NCBI GenBank assembly: GCA_008668235.1
Contig: RQCP01000022.1
Location: 1 to 29,063 of the forward strand
Length of the DNA: 29,063 nt
Origin: Collinsella aerofaciens
Lineage (GTDB): Bacteria; Actinomycetota; Coriobacteriia; Coriobacteriales; Coriobacteriaceae
Direction of reading: 5' to 3'
Part shown: one piece after another, positions 17,151 through 24,510 of the stretch
Position numbering within the stretch: the stretch's first letter is position 1
How the letters are laid out: each line of letters begins with the position of its first letter
Translations under genes and position numbers: made by a program
Notes under the pieces: model-generated
What the model was told of the DNA's origin: nothing
What the model saw: only the letters and a program-made list of their open reading frames with translations
Databases searched by the model: none

Positions 17151-17450
17151 ATCTCAATCTGTAACAGTTACGCGACAAAACCGGGTCTTACTGTTACAGA
17201 TCGAGACATTCCTCTCGGCCCATCCTCAACAATCTAGATCTGTAACAGCTAGGCCCACTTTTGGCCCCTATCTGTTACAGATCGAGACGAACCAAACCCG
17301 CCTGCTAGAAAATCTCAATCTGTAACGGTTACTCGGCAAAAACCGTCCCTCGTGTTACAGATTTAGACAAACGGGACCCAACCCACCGGTATATCTCAAT
17401 CTGTAACACCTAGCCGCCTAAATCGGGTCTAGATGTTACAGGTCGAGATT
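17151..17450. repeat. Four tandem palindromic units with an 80-bp period
   Basis: Four imperfect inverted repeats of about 57 bp begin at about 17152, 17233, 17313 and 17394. Each has outer arms TCTCAATCTGTAACA-like on the left and TGTTACAGATCGAGA-like on the right around a 41-base CTGTAAC...GTTACAG core of constant length. Spacers of about 23 bp are pyrimidine-rich and differ from each other. All units point the same way. The array fills most of the gap between the reductase gene and the tRNA. The remaining bases (17005-17150) hold the reductase leader. Confidence 0.85.
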
Positions 17451-17498
17451 TTGTTTGAGAGGCCGAGAATTGGACCGAGAACACGGTCCCGGAATAAC

Positions 17499-17528
17499 AA
17501 AAAAGCTCGCCGGCTAGGCCGACGAGCT
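17499..17528 (-). terminator. Rho-independent terminator of tRNA-fMet
   Basis: The minus strand reads AGCTCGTCGGC-CTA-GCCGGCGAGCT followed by TTTTT, ten bases after the tRNA CCA end. It is an 11-bp stem with one mismatch and a T run. Confidence 0.88.
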
Positions 17529-17537
17529 GCAAGTTCT

Positions 17538-17614
17538 TGGTCGCGGGGGCAGGATTTGAACCTACGACCTCCGGGTTATGAGCCCGGCGAGCTACCAGAC
17601 TGCTCCACCCCGCA
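17538..17614 (-). tRNA. Initiator tRNA-fMet (CAT)
   Basis: A 77-base tRNA with encoded CCA folds on the minus strand with anticodon CAT in the loop CTCATAA. The anticodon stem has the three consecutive G-C pairs (GGG/CCC) of initiators, the D stem shows A11-U24, and the first acceptor position forms a T-G wobble rather than a Watson-Crick pair. The T arm reads GTAGG-TTCAAAT-CCTGC. These features separate it from elongator tRNA-Met. Confidence 0.96.
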
Positions 17615-17645
17615 ATGTCTGGGCGCCTCATGTGCGCAAGAAAGA

Positions 17646-17674
17646 ATATTACGCGGGAGTTCGGTAAACGGCAA
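17646..17674 (-). promoter_or_regulatory. Sigma-70-type promoter of tRNA-fMet
   Basis: Minus strand TTGCCG (-35, 17669-17674), a 17-base spacer, and TAATAT (-10, 17646-17651). The predicted transcription start falls about 25 bases before the mature tRNA 5' end. Confidence 0.75.
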
Positions 17675-17769
17675 GGAAAATCTCGTAGAGCATAATTCCT
17701 TCATATTTAAAACCCCTCAGCCCCTATCACCGTAAACGAATCGCAGCCGAGCGCCGTCGGCGACGCGTA

Positions 17770-17775
17770 TACAAT
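17770..17775 (+). promoter_or_regulatory. Possible -10 box of coaX
   Basis: TACAAT, within GTATACAATGG, lies 37 bases before the chosen coaX start. No good -35 box is seen at 16-18 bases upstream, so this is only a candidate. Confidence 0.35.
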
Positions 17776-17811
17776 GGTGCGCGTCCTTTTATGCCAACAC
17801 TGGGAGTAGAC

Positions 17812-18585
17812 ATGCTGCTCGCTATCGATATGGGAAACACGCAGACGGCCATGGGCCTGTTTGACGGAGACGAGCTGGTGCAGTCGTGGCGCATGCCCAC
17901 CGACCGCTCCTATACCGCCGACGAGATCCATGTGCGCCTGATGGGTTTCTTTAAGATGTACGGCCTTTCGCTCGACGCGGTCGACGCGATCGCCTTCGCC
18001 GGCGTGGTGCCGCAGCTCTCGCGCGAGTGGCACACTGTGGCCGACCGCATTGCCGCGGACGCCATCGTCATTGGGCCGCAGACGGCCGCGGTGACCAAGC
18101 TGCGCGCGGCGCGTCCCCAGGCCGTAGGCGCCGATCGCGTCGCTAACGCCGTTGCGGCCGAGACCTTCTACGGCGCGCCGGCAATCGTGGTGGACTTTGG
18201 CACCGCGACCAATATCGACGTCATCGATGAGGACGGTTATTACATTGGCGGAGCGATCGCGCCGGGCATTCGCATCTCCATGGACGCGCTTGCCGCCCGT
18301 GCCGCCAAGCTCGCCAGCGTGCCGCTCGAGGCGCCCGAGCACGCCATCGGCCGCGATACCGAGGAGTGCATCAAGGTCGGCGCCGTGATGGGCGCCGCCG
18401 CCATGGCCGAGGGCCTGGTCGCGCGCATGAAGCGGGAGCTGGGCCGCGAGGATGCCACCGTTATCGCCACGGGCGGTCTCGCCGGCATCGTCGCCGATTC
18501 GACCGATGCCTTCGACGTGGTCGACGGACAGCTCACCATCAAGGGTATCTGCGAAATCTACCGCCGCATGCAGGAGCTGGGATAG
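17812..18585 (+). CDS. coaX: Type III pantothenate kinase
   Basis: A 257-residue enzyme that phosphorylates pantothenate in the first step of coenzyme A synthesis. The family motifs are in order: DMGNT (6-10, phosphate binding), GADR (106-109, pantothenate pocket), DFGTATNIDVID (129-140, ATP/metal site) and GGAIAPG (147-153). The length is typical of CoaX. The start at 17812 is supported by GGGAG five bases upstream; an in-frame ATG at 17791 would add seven residues before this site. It is transcribed alone, divergent from the tRNA and facing the AAA ATPase gene. Type III kinases, unlike CoaA, are not inhibited by CoA. Confidence 0.95.
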   Translation: MLLAIDMGNTQTAMGLFDGDELVQSWRMPTDRSYTADEIHVRLMGFFKMYGLSLDAVDAIAFAGVVPQLSREWHTVADRIAADAIVIGPQTAAVTKLRAARPQAVGADRVANAVAAETFYGAPAIVVDFGTATNIDVIDEDGYYIGGAIAPGIRISMDALAARAAKLASVPLEAPEHAIGRDTEECIKVGAVMGAAAMAEGLVARMKRELGREDATVIATGGLAGIVADSTDAFDVVDGQLTIKGICEIYRRMQELG

Positions 18586-18640
18586 AGCAGGGGCTTAAGT
18601 CGAGCACGAACGCGAGCGGCGAACTAGGCAACGCATCGGT

Positions 18641-18683
18641 CCTATTCCTCAAAATCGATAATTTATCAGTTTTGAGGAATAGG
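18641..18683. repeat. Hairpin repeat 1 (TATTCCTCAAAA family)
   Basis: Perfect 14-bp arms, CCTATTCCTCAAAA and TTTTGAGGAATAGG, flank a 15-base centre that is itself largely palindromic (GATAATTTATC). It ends eight bases beyond the stop codon of the ATPase gene. The same unit occurs at 19913 and 20000. Confidence 0.85.
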
Positions 18684-18690
18684 CTTTCTG

Positions 18691-19887
18691 CTACGCCTCG
18701 CCGCATAGCCACCTCGCCAGGTCCACGATCTGCACCCCATTGCGGTCCGTGGCCTCGTGATGCGTTCGGGCGAGAATCATCTTGGGGTACGCGTCGCCAA
18801 TGCTCAGCAGTGGCGAAATCTCGCGTTCAAATGTCTTATCCGAGCTGATGTCGTCGCTCACCTGAATGTAGAGCTTCTCGCTTCGCTTGATTGCTATAAA
18901 GTCAATTTCCTTTTTATAGAGCACACCGACGTATACCTCGTATCCGCGGCGCAGCAGCTCGATGGCCACCATGTTCTCGTATACGCGTCCCCAATCCATA
19001 TCACGTGTACCGAGCAGTGCGTATTTGAACGCGTGGTCTGCCAGGTAATATTTCTCGCCGCTCTTAAGGTATTTTTTGCCGCGAATGTCGTACCGACGAA
19101 CTTTATAGAAGGCAAACGCATCGCACAGGTACCCCATGTACGTGCCGACCGTCTTGTTCGTAATCTTTAGCCCATCCGCATTTAATGCATCAGTAATGTT
19201 GCGTGCCGACGTAATGTTGGAAACGTTGTCCATCATGTAATCGGCAATGCGCAGCAGCGCCGATTCGTTTCTCACGTTATGCCGCTGCACGATATCCCTC
19301 ACGATGAGCGTTTTAAAGACATTGGAGAGATATTGATAGCGCTGCTCCTGCAGTGGATAAGGGTAAGAGCCGGACATACCGCCGGTTCTCGCGTACTCAT
19401 CGAAGTCGCGGTCGACATCGCCCTCGTCGCCATAGAGACGATACTCCTCAAACGAGAATGGGAAAACCTCGATCTCGAACGTACGCCCCGTAAAGAGCGT
19501 CGACAGATCGCTCGACAGCAAAAAGGCGTTCGATCCGGTAATGAAAATGTCGTACTGCTCGGATGCATGGAGGCTGTTGATCGCGCGTTCAAAGCCGTCG
19601 CACATCTGAACCTCATCGATAAGCAGGAAGTTTTGCTTGTCGGACGCTCGATGCTCTTTTACATAGGCGAGCAGGGCATGATATTCGAGCAGGTCCTCGA
19701 ACTCGTCGAGGTTGTAATTGATATGGATGACATTCGAATTGGACAGATTTGCCTCCACGTAATCGCGGAGGGCCTCGAGCAATTTTGACTTACCGCCACG
19801 GCGAATGCCCGTTATGACCTTGATGTCCGGCACGCCAATAAGGCTCGTCAACATGTCCATGTATGACGTTCTATTGATGAGTTTCAT
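18691..19887 (-). CDS. AAA-family ATPase with DUF4143 C-terminal domain
   Basis: A 398-residue protein of the widespread AAA_14/DUF4143 family. The Walker A motif is GIRRGGKS (27-34), Walker B is FLLIDEV (87-93), and the sensor-like segment FITGSNAFLLSSDLSTLFTGR follows at about 115-135. The C-terminal part, with KKEIDFIAI and YIQVS, matches the degenerate PD-(D/E)xK-like fold of DUF4143. Its cellular role is not established; members are scattered, often strain-variable genes. The start has AGGGAGG about six bases upstream. The base composition is more A/T-rich than that of its neighbours, and three copies of one hairpin repeat flank it, two upstream and one just past the stop. This hints at movement as a unit. 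Confidence 0.88.
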   Translation of the reverse strand: MKLINRTSYMDMLTSLIGVPDIKVITGIRRGGKSKLLEALRDYVEANLSNSNVIHINYNLDEFEDLLEYHALLAYVKEHRASDKQNFLLIDEVQMCDGFERAINSLHASEQYDIFITGSNAFLLSSDLSTLFTGRTFEIEVFPFSFEEYRLYGDEGDVDRDFDEYARTGGMSGSYPYPLQEQRYQYLSNVFKTLIVRDIVQRHNVRNESALLRIADYMMDNVSNITSARNITDALNADGLKITNKTVGTYMGYLCDAFAFYKVRRYDIRGKKYLKSGEKYYLADHAFKYALLGTRDMDWGRVYENMVAIELLRRGYEVYVGVLYKKEIDFIAIKRSEKLYIQVSDDISSDKTFEREISPLLSIGDAYPKMILARTHHEATDRNGVQIVDLARWLCGEA

Positions 19888-19912
19888 TGGCGCCTCCCTG
19901 CGGTCTTTTATC

Positions 19913-19956
19913 GCTATTCCTCAAAAACGAAAATTTTTCAGTTTCGAGGAATAGGC
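19913..19956. repeat. Hairpin repeat 2 (TATTCCTCAAAA family)
   Basis: CTATTCCTC and GAGGAATAG arms with one mismatch in the A/T part surround GAAAATTTTTC. It lies 26 bases before the ATPase start codon, so it is probably in its leader RNA. Confidence 0.82.
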
Positions 19957-19999
19957 TCTGCAACGAATATACCTCACAAAAGCCCGAGCTGGCTTAATT

Positions 20000-20041
20000 C
20001 TATTCCTCAAAATCGAAAAATTTTCAGTTTTGAGGAATAGG
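20000..20041. repeat. Hairpin repeat 3 (TATTCCTCAAAA family)
   Basis: Perfect 13-bp arms CTATTCCTCAAAA / TTTTGAGGAATAG with centre TCGAAAAATTTTCAG. It is in the same orientation as repeats 1 and 2 and lies between the ATPase gene and the terminator of the folate/biotin operon. Confidence 0.85.
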
Positions 20042-20067
20042 TCCGAGGTGCTACCCCGCAGTCACGC

Positions 20068-20100
20068 AAAGCCCTCCCCGGCACAGGCCGAAGAGGGCTT
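20068..20100 (-). terminator. Terminator after the biotin-ligase-like gene
   Basis: The minus strand reads AAGCCCTC-TTCGGC-CTGT-GCCGGGG-AGGGCTTT, a long stem with a short T tail, 37 bases after the stop at 20138. Confidence 0.7.
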
Positions 20101-20137
20101 CGTTGTCATCGTTATCTTTGAGCGCGAGCGCCCCGCG

Positions 20138-20839
20138 CTACAGCCCGCGAATTCGTACAGCCTCGGGCGGAAACTCCTGCTCGCCGGCATCGGTCTTGAT
20201 GGTCGCACGACCCCAGATGTCCAGGCCCGCAAACACACCGACCGCAAGCGGCAAACCGTTGGGCGACACCGCCGCAACTTGGCGGCCCAGCAGTGGCACC
20301 ATGTCAAAGTACTCGCCCAGCACGGGAGCCAGCGGCCCCGCGGCGCCTTGCGGCGTGTTGGCAACAACCGCCCAGGCGTCCACGCGGGCCAGCATGGCGG
20401 CGGCCAGCGCCTCGACCAGCGCTTCGTCAGCCACACCCACACCGAGCTCGCTCAGCGCCGAACGCTCAATATCCACCGTCACGGCACCGAACATGCCCGC
20501 AGCACCGGCACCGCCGTTCACGGCAACACGCGCGAGCGACGTCTCAAACGCAGGCGCACCGCACACGATATCGCTCGGCCACTGGATACCCACCTTACCG
20601 GCAAGGCCCAACCCCGGCGTCGAAGCCGTGCCCACAAGCGCATCCATCATGCCCATCGCCGCCACAAACGGCAGGCCGTGGAAGGCATGCATGTTCACGT
20701 CCGGACGCACAACCAGCGAAAACGCCAGCGAAGCATCGCCCGCGCTCCACGCGCACCAGCCCGCGGACACGCCCTCGCGGCCTGCGTCACGCGCCGCGTC
20801 GAGCTCGGTGCCGGCGGCAACAGCATTCATCTCGATCAT
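20138..20839 (-). CDS. Divergent biotin-protein-ligase-like protein
   Basis: A 233-residue protein resembling the catalytic and C-terminal domains of BirA without the N-terminal helix-turn-helix. The C-terminal SH3-like part is recognisable (LLGRQVAAV...GVFAGLDIWGRATIKTDAGE). VGIQWPSDIV at 83-92 aligns with the family's KWPND motif. The essential lysine is replaced by Gln86, Asn by Ser, and the GRGRRG biotin/AMP loop is represented only by GREGVSAGW (20-28). Ligase activity is therefore doubtful. It may be a decayed ligase or may have another role. Its ATG directly abuts the folPK stop codon, so the two are almost certainly co-translated. Confidence 0.65.
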   Translation of the reverse strand: MIEMNAVAAGTELDAARDAGREGVSAGWCAWSAGDASLAFSLVVRPDVNMHAFHGLPFVAAMGMMDALVGTASTPGLGLAGKVGIQWPSDIVCGAPAFETSLARVAVNGGAGAAGMFGAVTVDIERSALSELGVGVADEALVEALAAAMLARVDAWAVVANTPQGAAGPLAPVLGEYFDMVPLLGRQVAAVSPNGLPLAVGVFAGLDIWGRATIKTDAGEQEFPPEAVRIRGL

Positions 20840-22582
20840 CTACATACGCCCCAATTCACCCACGATATGGCCCACGCGATCCTCGGGTTCCTTGACCTCG
20901 ACGCCGTTGTAGCGGAAGAACCGCGCCGGGTCGTGCATCAGGTCCTCGAGCGGCACCAGCACAAAATCGCGCTCGCCGATCAGCGGATGCGGCAGGCGCA
21001 GCTTTTTGCCGCCGTGGGTCTCGCCGTCCATCCACAGCAGGTCCAGGTCGATGGTGCGCGGGCCGTTGGCCTTGGCCTTCTTGGAGCGGTCGCGCCCCAG
21101 ATCGGCCTCGATCTTCATGAGCTCGTCGAGCAGCACCAACGGCGCCAGCTCGGTCTTAATCTCGATGACGGCGTTGGCAAACGCGTCCTGGCGCGTCTCG
21201 TAGGCCGGCTCGCTCTCGTAGATCTTGGAGGAGTTGGACACGCAGGTGAGTGGAATCTCGGCGATCATGTCGCGTGCGGCGCGGATGTTGTCGCAGCGAT
21301 GCCCCAGGTTAGAGCCCACGGCCACAAACGCGCGGCGCGGCTGCGGATTGGCAACCGCCCAGTAACCGTTCAGGAACTGCGCAAAACCCGCGGCGTCGTG
21401 CACGCGCACGATGTTGGCACCGGCCTGGATGGCGCCCAGGCACACGCCAAACGTAGCGGCATCGCGCTCGGCGGCCTCGGTCACGCCCGAGACGGCACCC
21501 ACAAAGCGCTTGCGCGACACGGCGCACATGAGCGGATAGCCCAGTGACGCCATCTTGGCAGTCTCGCGCTGGATGACGATGTCCTCGTTAGCCGACTTAC
21601 CAAAGCCCGGGCCCGGATCGATGCAGATGCGGTCGCGCGACACGCCGGCGTGGATGAGTGTGCGGGCCTGGTCGGACAGAAAGCCCATGACGCGGCGCAT
21701 GATGGGCGCCGAATCGGGCAGGGTGAAGCGGCGGAGCTGCGAGGTGGGCACATAGGCTTCCTCGCGGCGGGCGCTGCGGCGCATCATGGCGGCCAGGCGG
21801 TCATTGGACTCCGATGCGGCCTCGGTGGCTGCGGGCGCGGCCTCGGGCGCGGGCGCGACGGTCTCGGCGGCAGCAGTCTGCTCGGCGGCGGGCGTCTCCT
21901 GCTCGCTTGCAGGCTCGGACGTGGGCTCCGGCTCGCCAAACGGCAGTGAGGGCTGTACCACACCGCCCGGAAGCTTGGCCTCCGACTTAGGCTCACCCAG
22001 CAACTTGCCGCGACGGCGGCGAGCCGGCTTCTCGGCCTCACGCGCGGCCTCGGCAGCCGCCTCGCGCGCCTTCTCGGCAACAAACGCCGCTGCCGAGGTA
22101 TCGAGCTGCACCGTTGCGTGCGTGCGGGTGGGCGCGGCGACCTCGCCGGCATGCATCACGATGACGCCGCAGGTGCTCGTCTTAACAAACTCGACCATCT
22201 TGGGATCGGTGAAGCCGGTCACGTCGTTGACGATCGAGGCGCCGCAGCGCACGGCCGCCTTGGCAACCGCCACATGACGCGTGTCGATCGAGACGATGGC
22301 GCCCTCCTTGGCCAGCGCGCGAACCACGGGCAGCACGCGGCGAGCCTCCTCGTCGGGGTTGACCGGGGTAAAACCAGGGCGCGTGGACTCGCCGCCCACG
22401 TCGATGATGTCGGCGCCGGCGTCGAGCATCGCTAGGCCGTACTCGATGGCGGCGTCCGGGTCGAAGTGCTCCCCGCCATCGCTAAACGAATCGGGCGTCA
22501 CGTTGAGGACGCCCATGATGCGCGGACGGTCAAAGCTGAGCTCGTACTTTCCGCACCGCCATGTCTTGCTGTCGTTCGCCAT
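20840..22582 (-). CDS. folP-folK: Bifunctional dihydropteroate synthase-HPPK with low-complexity insert
   Basis: A 580-residue protein catalysing two consecutive folate steps. The FolP part has GVLNVTPDSFSDGG (24-37), DVGGESTRPG (61-70), SIDT (98-101), NDVTG (119-123), RICIDPGPGFGKS (318-330), SRKRFVG (356-362) and RVHD. Between VMH (142-144) and about residue 295 lies an extra Ala/Glu/Pro-rich, mostly disordered-looking segment of roughly 140 residues, absent from ordinary FolP. FolK occupies about 416-580, with FVAVGSNLG and the catalytic GPRTIDLDLLW. In most bacteria these are separate genes, and in fusions FolK usually precedes FolP. Start 22582 was chosen because AGGAGG lies six bases upstream; the frame stays open further upstream. 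Confidence 0.92.
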   Translation of the reverse strand: MANDSKTWRCGKYELSFDRPRIMGVLNVTPDSFSDGGEHFDPDAAIEYGLAMLDAGADIIDVGGESTRPGFTPVNPDEEARRVLPVVRALAKEGAIVSIDTRHVAVAKAAVRCGASIVNDVTGFTDPKMVEFVKTSTCGVIVMHAGEVAAPTRTHATVQLDTSAAAFVAEKAREAAAEAAREAEKPARRRRGKLLGEPKSEAKLPGGVVQPSLPFGEPEPTSEPASEQETPAAEQTAAAETVAPAPEAAPAATEAASESNDRLAAMMRRSARREEAYVPTSQLRRFTLPDSAPIMRRVMGFLSDQARTLIHAGVSRDRICIDPGPGFGKSANEDIVIQRETAKMASLGYPLMCAVSRKRFVGAVSGVTEAAERDAATFGVCLGAIQAGANIVRVHDAAGFAQFLNGYWAVANPQPRRAFVAVGSNLGHRCDNIRAARDMIAEIPLTCVSNSSKIYESEPAYETRQDAFANAVIEIKTELAPLVLLDELMKIEADLGRDRSKKAKANGPRTIDLDLLWMDGETHGGKKLRLPHPLIGERDFVLVPLEDLMHDPARFFRYNGVEVKEPEDRVGHIVGELGRM

Positions 22583-22604
22583 GAACATCCTCCTAAAATG
22601 CCCA

Positions 22605-22632
22605 CGCCGCCGAGCTTGGGGAGCTGGCGGCG
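22605..22632 (-). promoter_or_regulatory. Leader hairpin before folP-folK
   Basis: CGCCGCC(G)AGCT pairs with AGCTGGCGGCG, one bulge, about 20 bases before the folPK start and just before AGGAGG. A candidate -10 (TACAAT on the minus strand, 22658-22663) would put it in the 5' leader. It could modulate translation or act as an attenuator. Evidence is structural only. Confidence 0.4.
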
Positions 22633-22677
22633 GGGTCGCTTTGCACTCAGTCTTTCTATTGTATCCGCGCGCGCGGG

Positions 22678-23430
22678 CTAGAACGCAAACGCGGCCGCGA
22701 TGTCGCAAGAAATCAGCAGGTCGGCATTTGCATCCTGATCGGTGGGAGCAAGATTGCAAATGGCCAGCGTATCGCCGGTAAAGTAACGCGTAAGGCCCGC
22801 CGCCGGATACACCACGAGCGAGGTCCCGCCCACGATGAGGGCATCGGCCGCGGCGATGGCGGCAACGGCACCGGTCAACACATGCTCGTCGAGCGGCTCC
22901 TCGTAGAGCACCACATCGGGCTTAATGCGCCCGCCGCACGCGGGGCACACGGGCACGCCCGCGGCGTCCTCGTGCTCGCGCGAGCAAATCCACTCGGCGC
23001 TATAGACCGCGCCGCACGACTGGCAAATGTTGCGATGGACCGATCCGTGCAGCTCGAACACGCGCTGTGAGCCGGCCATCTGATGCAGGCCGTCAATGTT
23101 TTGCGTCACCACGGCATTTAGCTTGCCGGCGCGCTCCAGCTCGGCCAGCTTGGTGTGGCAGCGGTTGGGCTTGGCGCCAAGCGCGATCATCTTGGTGCGG
23201 TAGAAGTCGAAGAACTCGGCCGGGTGCACCTCGTAAAAGCTATGCGAGAGCATGGTCTCGGGCGGGTAGGCAAACTGTTGGTGATATAGGCCGTCCACGC
23301 TGCGGAAATCGGGGATGCCACTCGCCGTGGAAACGCCCGCGCCGCCAAAGAAGACCACGCACTTGTGGGTGCCGAACAGCTCCGCCAGCGCGGCGGAGGC
23401 CTGTTTGGAGTCCGTTATCGCCTGCGTCAT
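22678..23430 (-). CDS. Sirtuin NAD-dependent protein deacylase
   Basis: A 250-residue Sir2-family enzyme that removes acyl groups from lysines using NAD. Motifs are GAGVSTASGIPDFRS (30-44, NAD binding), TQNIDGLH (109-116), the catalytic His in ELHGS (126-130), and a zinc ribbon with Cys 136, 139, 162 and 165. GGTSLVVYPAAGL near residue 200 completes the Rossmann fold. I chose ATG 23430 because GGAGG lies six bases upstream; an upstream extension to 23478 has no such site. The gene is 95 bases upstream of folPK on the same strand and divergent from exonuclease III. Acyl-group specificity cannot be told. Confidence 0.94.
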   Translation of the reverse strand: MTQAITDSKQASAALAELFGTHKCVVFFGGAGVSTASGIPDFRSVDGLYHQQFAYPPETMLSHSFYEVHPAEFFDFYRTKMIALGAKPNRCHTKLAELERAGKLNAVVTQNIDGLHQMAGSQRVFELHGSVHRNICQSCGAVYSAEWICSREHEDAAGVPVCPACGGRIKPDVVLYEEPLDEHVLTGAVAAIAAADALIVGGTSLVVYPAAGLTRYFTGDTLAICNLAPTDQDANADLLISCDIAAAFAF

Positions 23431-23543
23431 ATATGTCCTCCGTCCGTGTCTCCGGGACGGCGGCGTTCGCACTATCACTCGCGGACTCCGCCCCGCTCTT
23501 GTTGCGTTAATCTTAAGCCTGCCAACCCCGTCGAAAGGACACC

Positions 23544-24362
23544 ATGCCTCAGACTTACACTTTCGCCTCGTGGAACGTCAACGGCCTGCGCGCCGTGCTC
23601 AAAAAGGACCCGAGCTTTATCCAGATCGCGCAAGAACTCGACGTCGATATCCTGGCGCTGCAAGAGACCAAGCTGCAGGAGGGCCAGGTCGATATCGACC
23701 TGCCCGGCTATCACCAAACCTTGAGCTACGCCGAGCGCAAGGGCTACTCGGGCACCGCGGTCTTTAGCCGCCAGGAACCGCTGCGCGTACTGCGCGCCGA
23801 TGCGCTGCTGCCCTACGCCGGCGAGGGCGAGGCGGCCGAGCTCGTCGCCCAAGCCGCGACCGAGGGCCGCGTCTGCGCGCTGGAGTTCGACAAGTTCTGG
23901 TTTGTGGATGTCTACACTCCCAACGCGCAAAACGAACTCGCCCGCATCGACGTGCGCATGGCCTGGGACGATGCCTACCGCGGCTTTTTGAGCGCGCTTG
24001 AGCGCGAGACCGGCAAGCCCGTGGTGACCTGTGGCGACTTTAACGTGGCGCACGAGGAGATCGACCTTAAGAACCCCAAGTCCAACCGCGGCAACGCCGG
24101 CTTTTCGGACGAGGAACGCGGCAAGTTTACCGAGCTGCTCAACGCCGGCTTCACCGATACCTGGCGCGCGGCAAACCCCGACGTCGAGGGCATCTACAGC
24201 TGGTGGAGCTACCGCTTTAATGCCCGCAAGAACAACGCCGGCTGGCGCATCGACTACTTCCTGGTAAGTGATTCAATCGCCGCCAACGTTCGCGACACCG
24301 GTATCCGTGGCGATATCTTCGGCAGCGACCACTGCCCCGTCACCCTCACGCTAAAGCTCTAG
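23544..24362 (+). CDS. xth: Exodeoxyribonuclease III / AP endonuclease
   Basis: A 272-residue Mg-dependent nuclease of the ExoIII/APE1 family for base excision repair. It has WNVNGLRA (10-17), LQETKL with the metal-binding Glu41, YTPNAQ, GDFNVAHEEIDL with the catalytic Asp and Asn, GWRIDYFLVS, and the C-terminal GSDHCPV with the active-site Asp-His. The length is standard for the family and all motifs are intact. AAAGGA precedes the ATG by five bases. It is a single gene, divergent from the sirtuin and converging on the ECF operon. The shared 113-bp gap upstream must hold both promoters, but I could not assign them with confidence. Confidence 0.95.
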   Translation: MPQTYTFASWNVNGLRAVLKKDPSFIQIAQELDVDILALQETKLQEGQVDIDLPGYHQTLSYAERKGYSGTAVFSRQEPLRVLRADALLPYAGEGEAAELVAQAATEGRVCALEFDKFWFVDVYTPNAQNELARIDVRMAWDDAYRGFLSALERETGKPVVTCGDFNVAHEEIDLKNPKSNRGNAGFSDEERGKFTELLNAGFTDTWRAANPDVEGIYSWWSYRFNARKNNAGWRIDYFLVSDSIAANVRDTGIRGDIFGSDHCPVTLTLKL

Positions 24363-24377
24363 CCCCAAGTAATTCCT

Positions 24378-24409
24378 GGGGGACAGAGGAAAACAGATCA
24401 TGTGACCCC
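24378..24409. repeat. Short dispersed motif, third copy
   Basis: The segment contains GGGGACAGAGGAAAACAGAT. Its reverse complement matches the flanks of hairpin elements A (7674-7706) and B (7912-7945) at about 21 of 25 bases. It lies directly after the exonuclease stop. Confidence 0.65.
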
Positions 24410-24423
24410 TCTCCCCCTATAAG

Positions 24424-24486
24424 TTGCGGTGGAATAGTTCCTGTTTGGGCAGCAAATAGCCAAAAACGAGAACTATTCCACCGCAA
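24424..24486. repeat. 17-bp perfect inverted repeat between convergent genes
   Basis: TTGCGGTGGAATAGTTC (24424-24440) and its exact complement (24470-24486) enclose a 29-base loop with further weak pairing (GTTTGG / CCAAAAAC). It sits between the exonuclease and ECF operon 3' ends, so it may act as a two-way transcription barrier, although no T tract is present. Confidence 0.75.
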
Positions 24487-24510
24487 GTTCGTGAGGGAAC
24501 GCGAAATGCC

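Noticed and set aside
14992..17325. Plus-strand frame of 777 codons opposite the reductase
   Set aside because: It is antisense to a gene with complete motifs and runs into the palindrome array; no recognisable domain.
17151..17450. CRISPR array
   Set aside because: The repeats are imperfect, palindromic and longer (57 bp) than the 23-bp gaps between them, only four units occur, and no cas gene is nearby.
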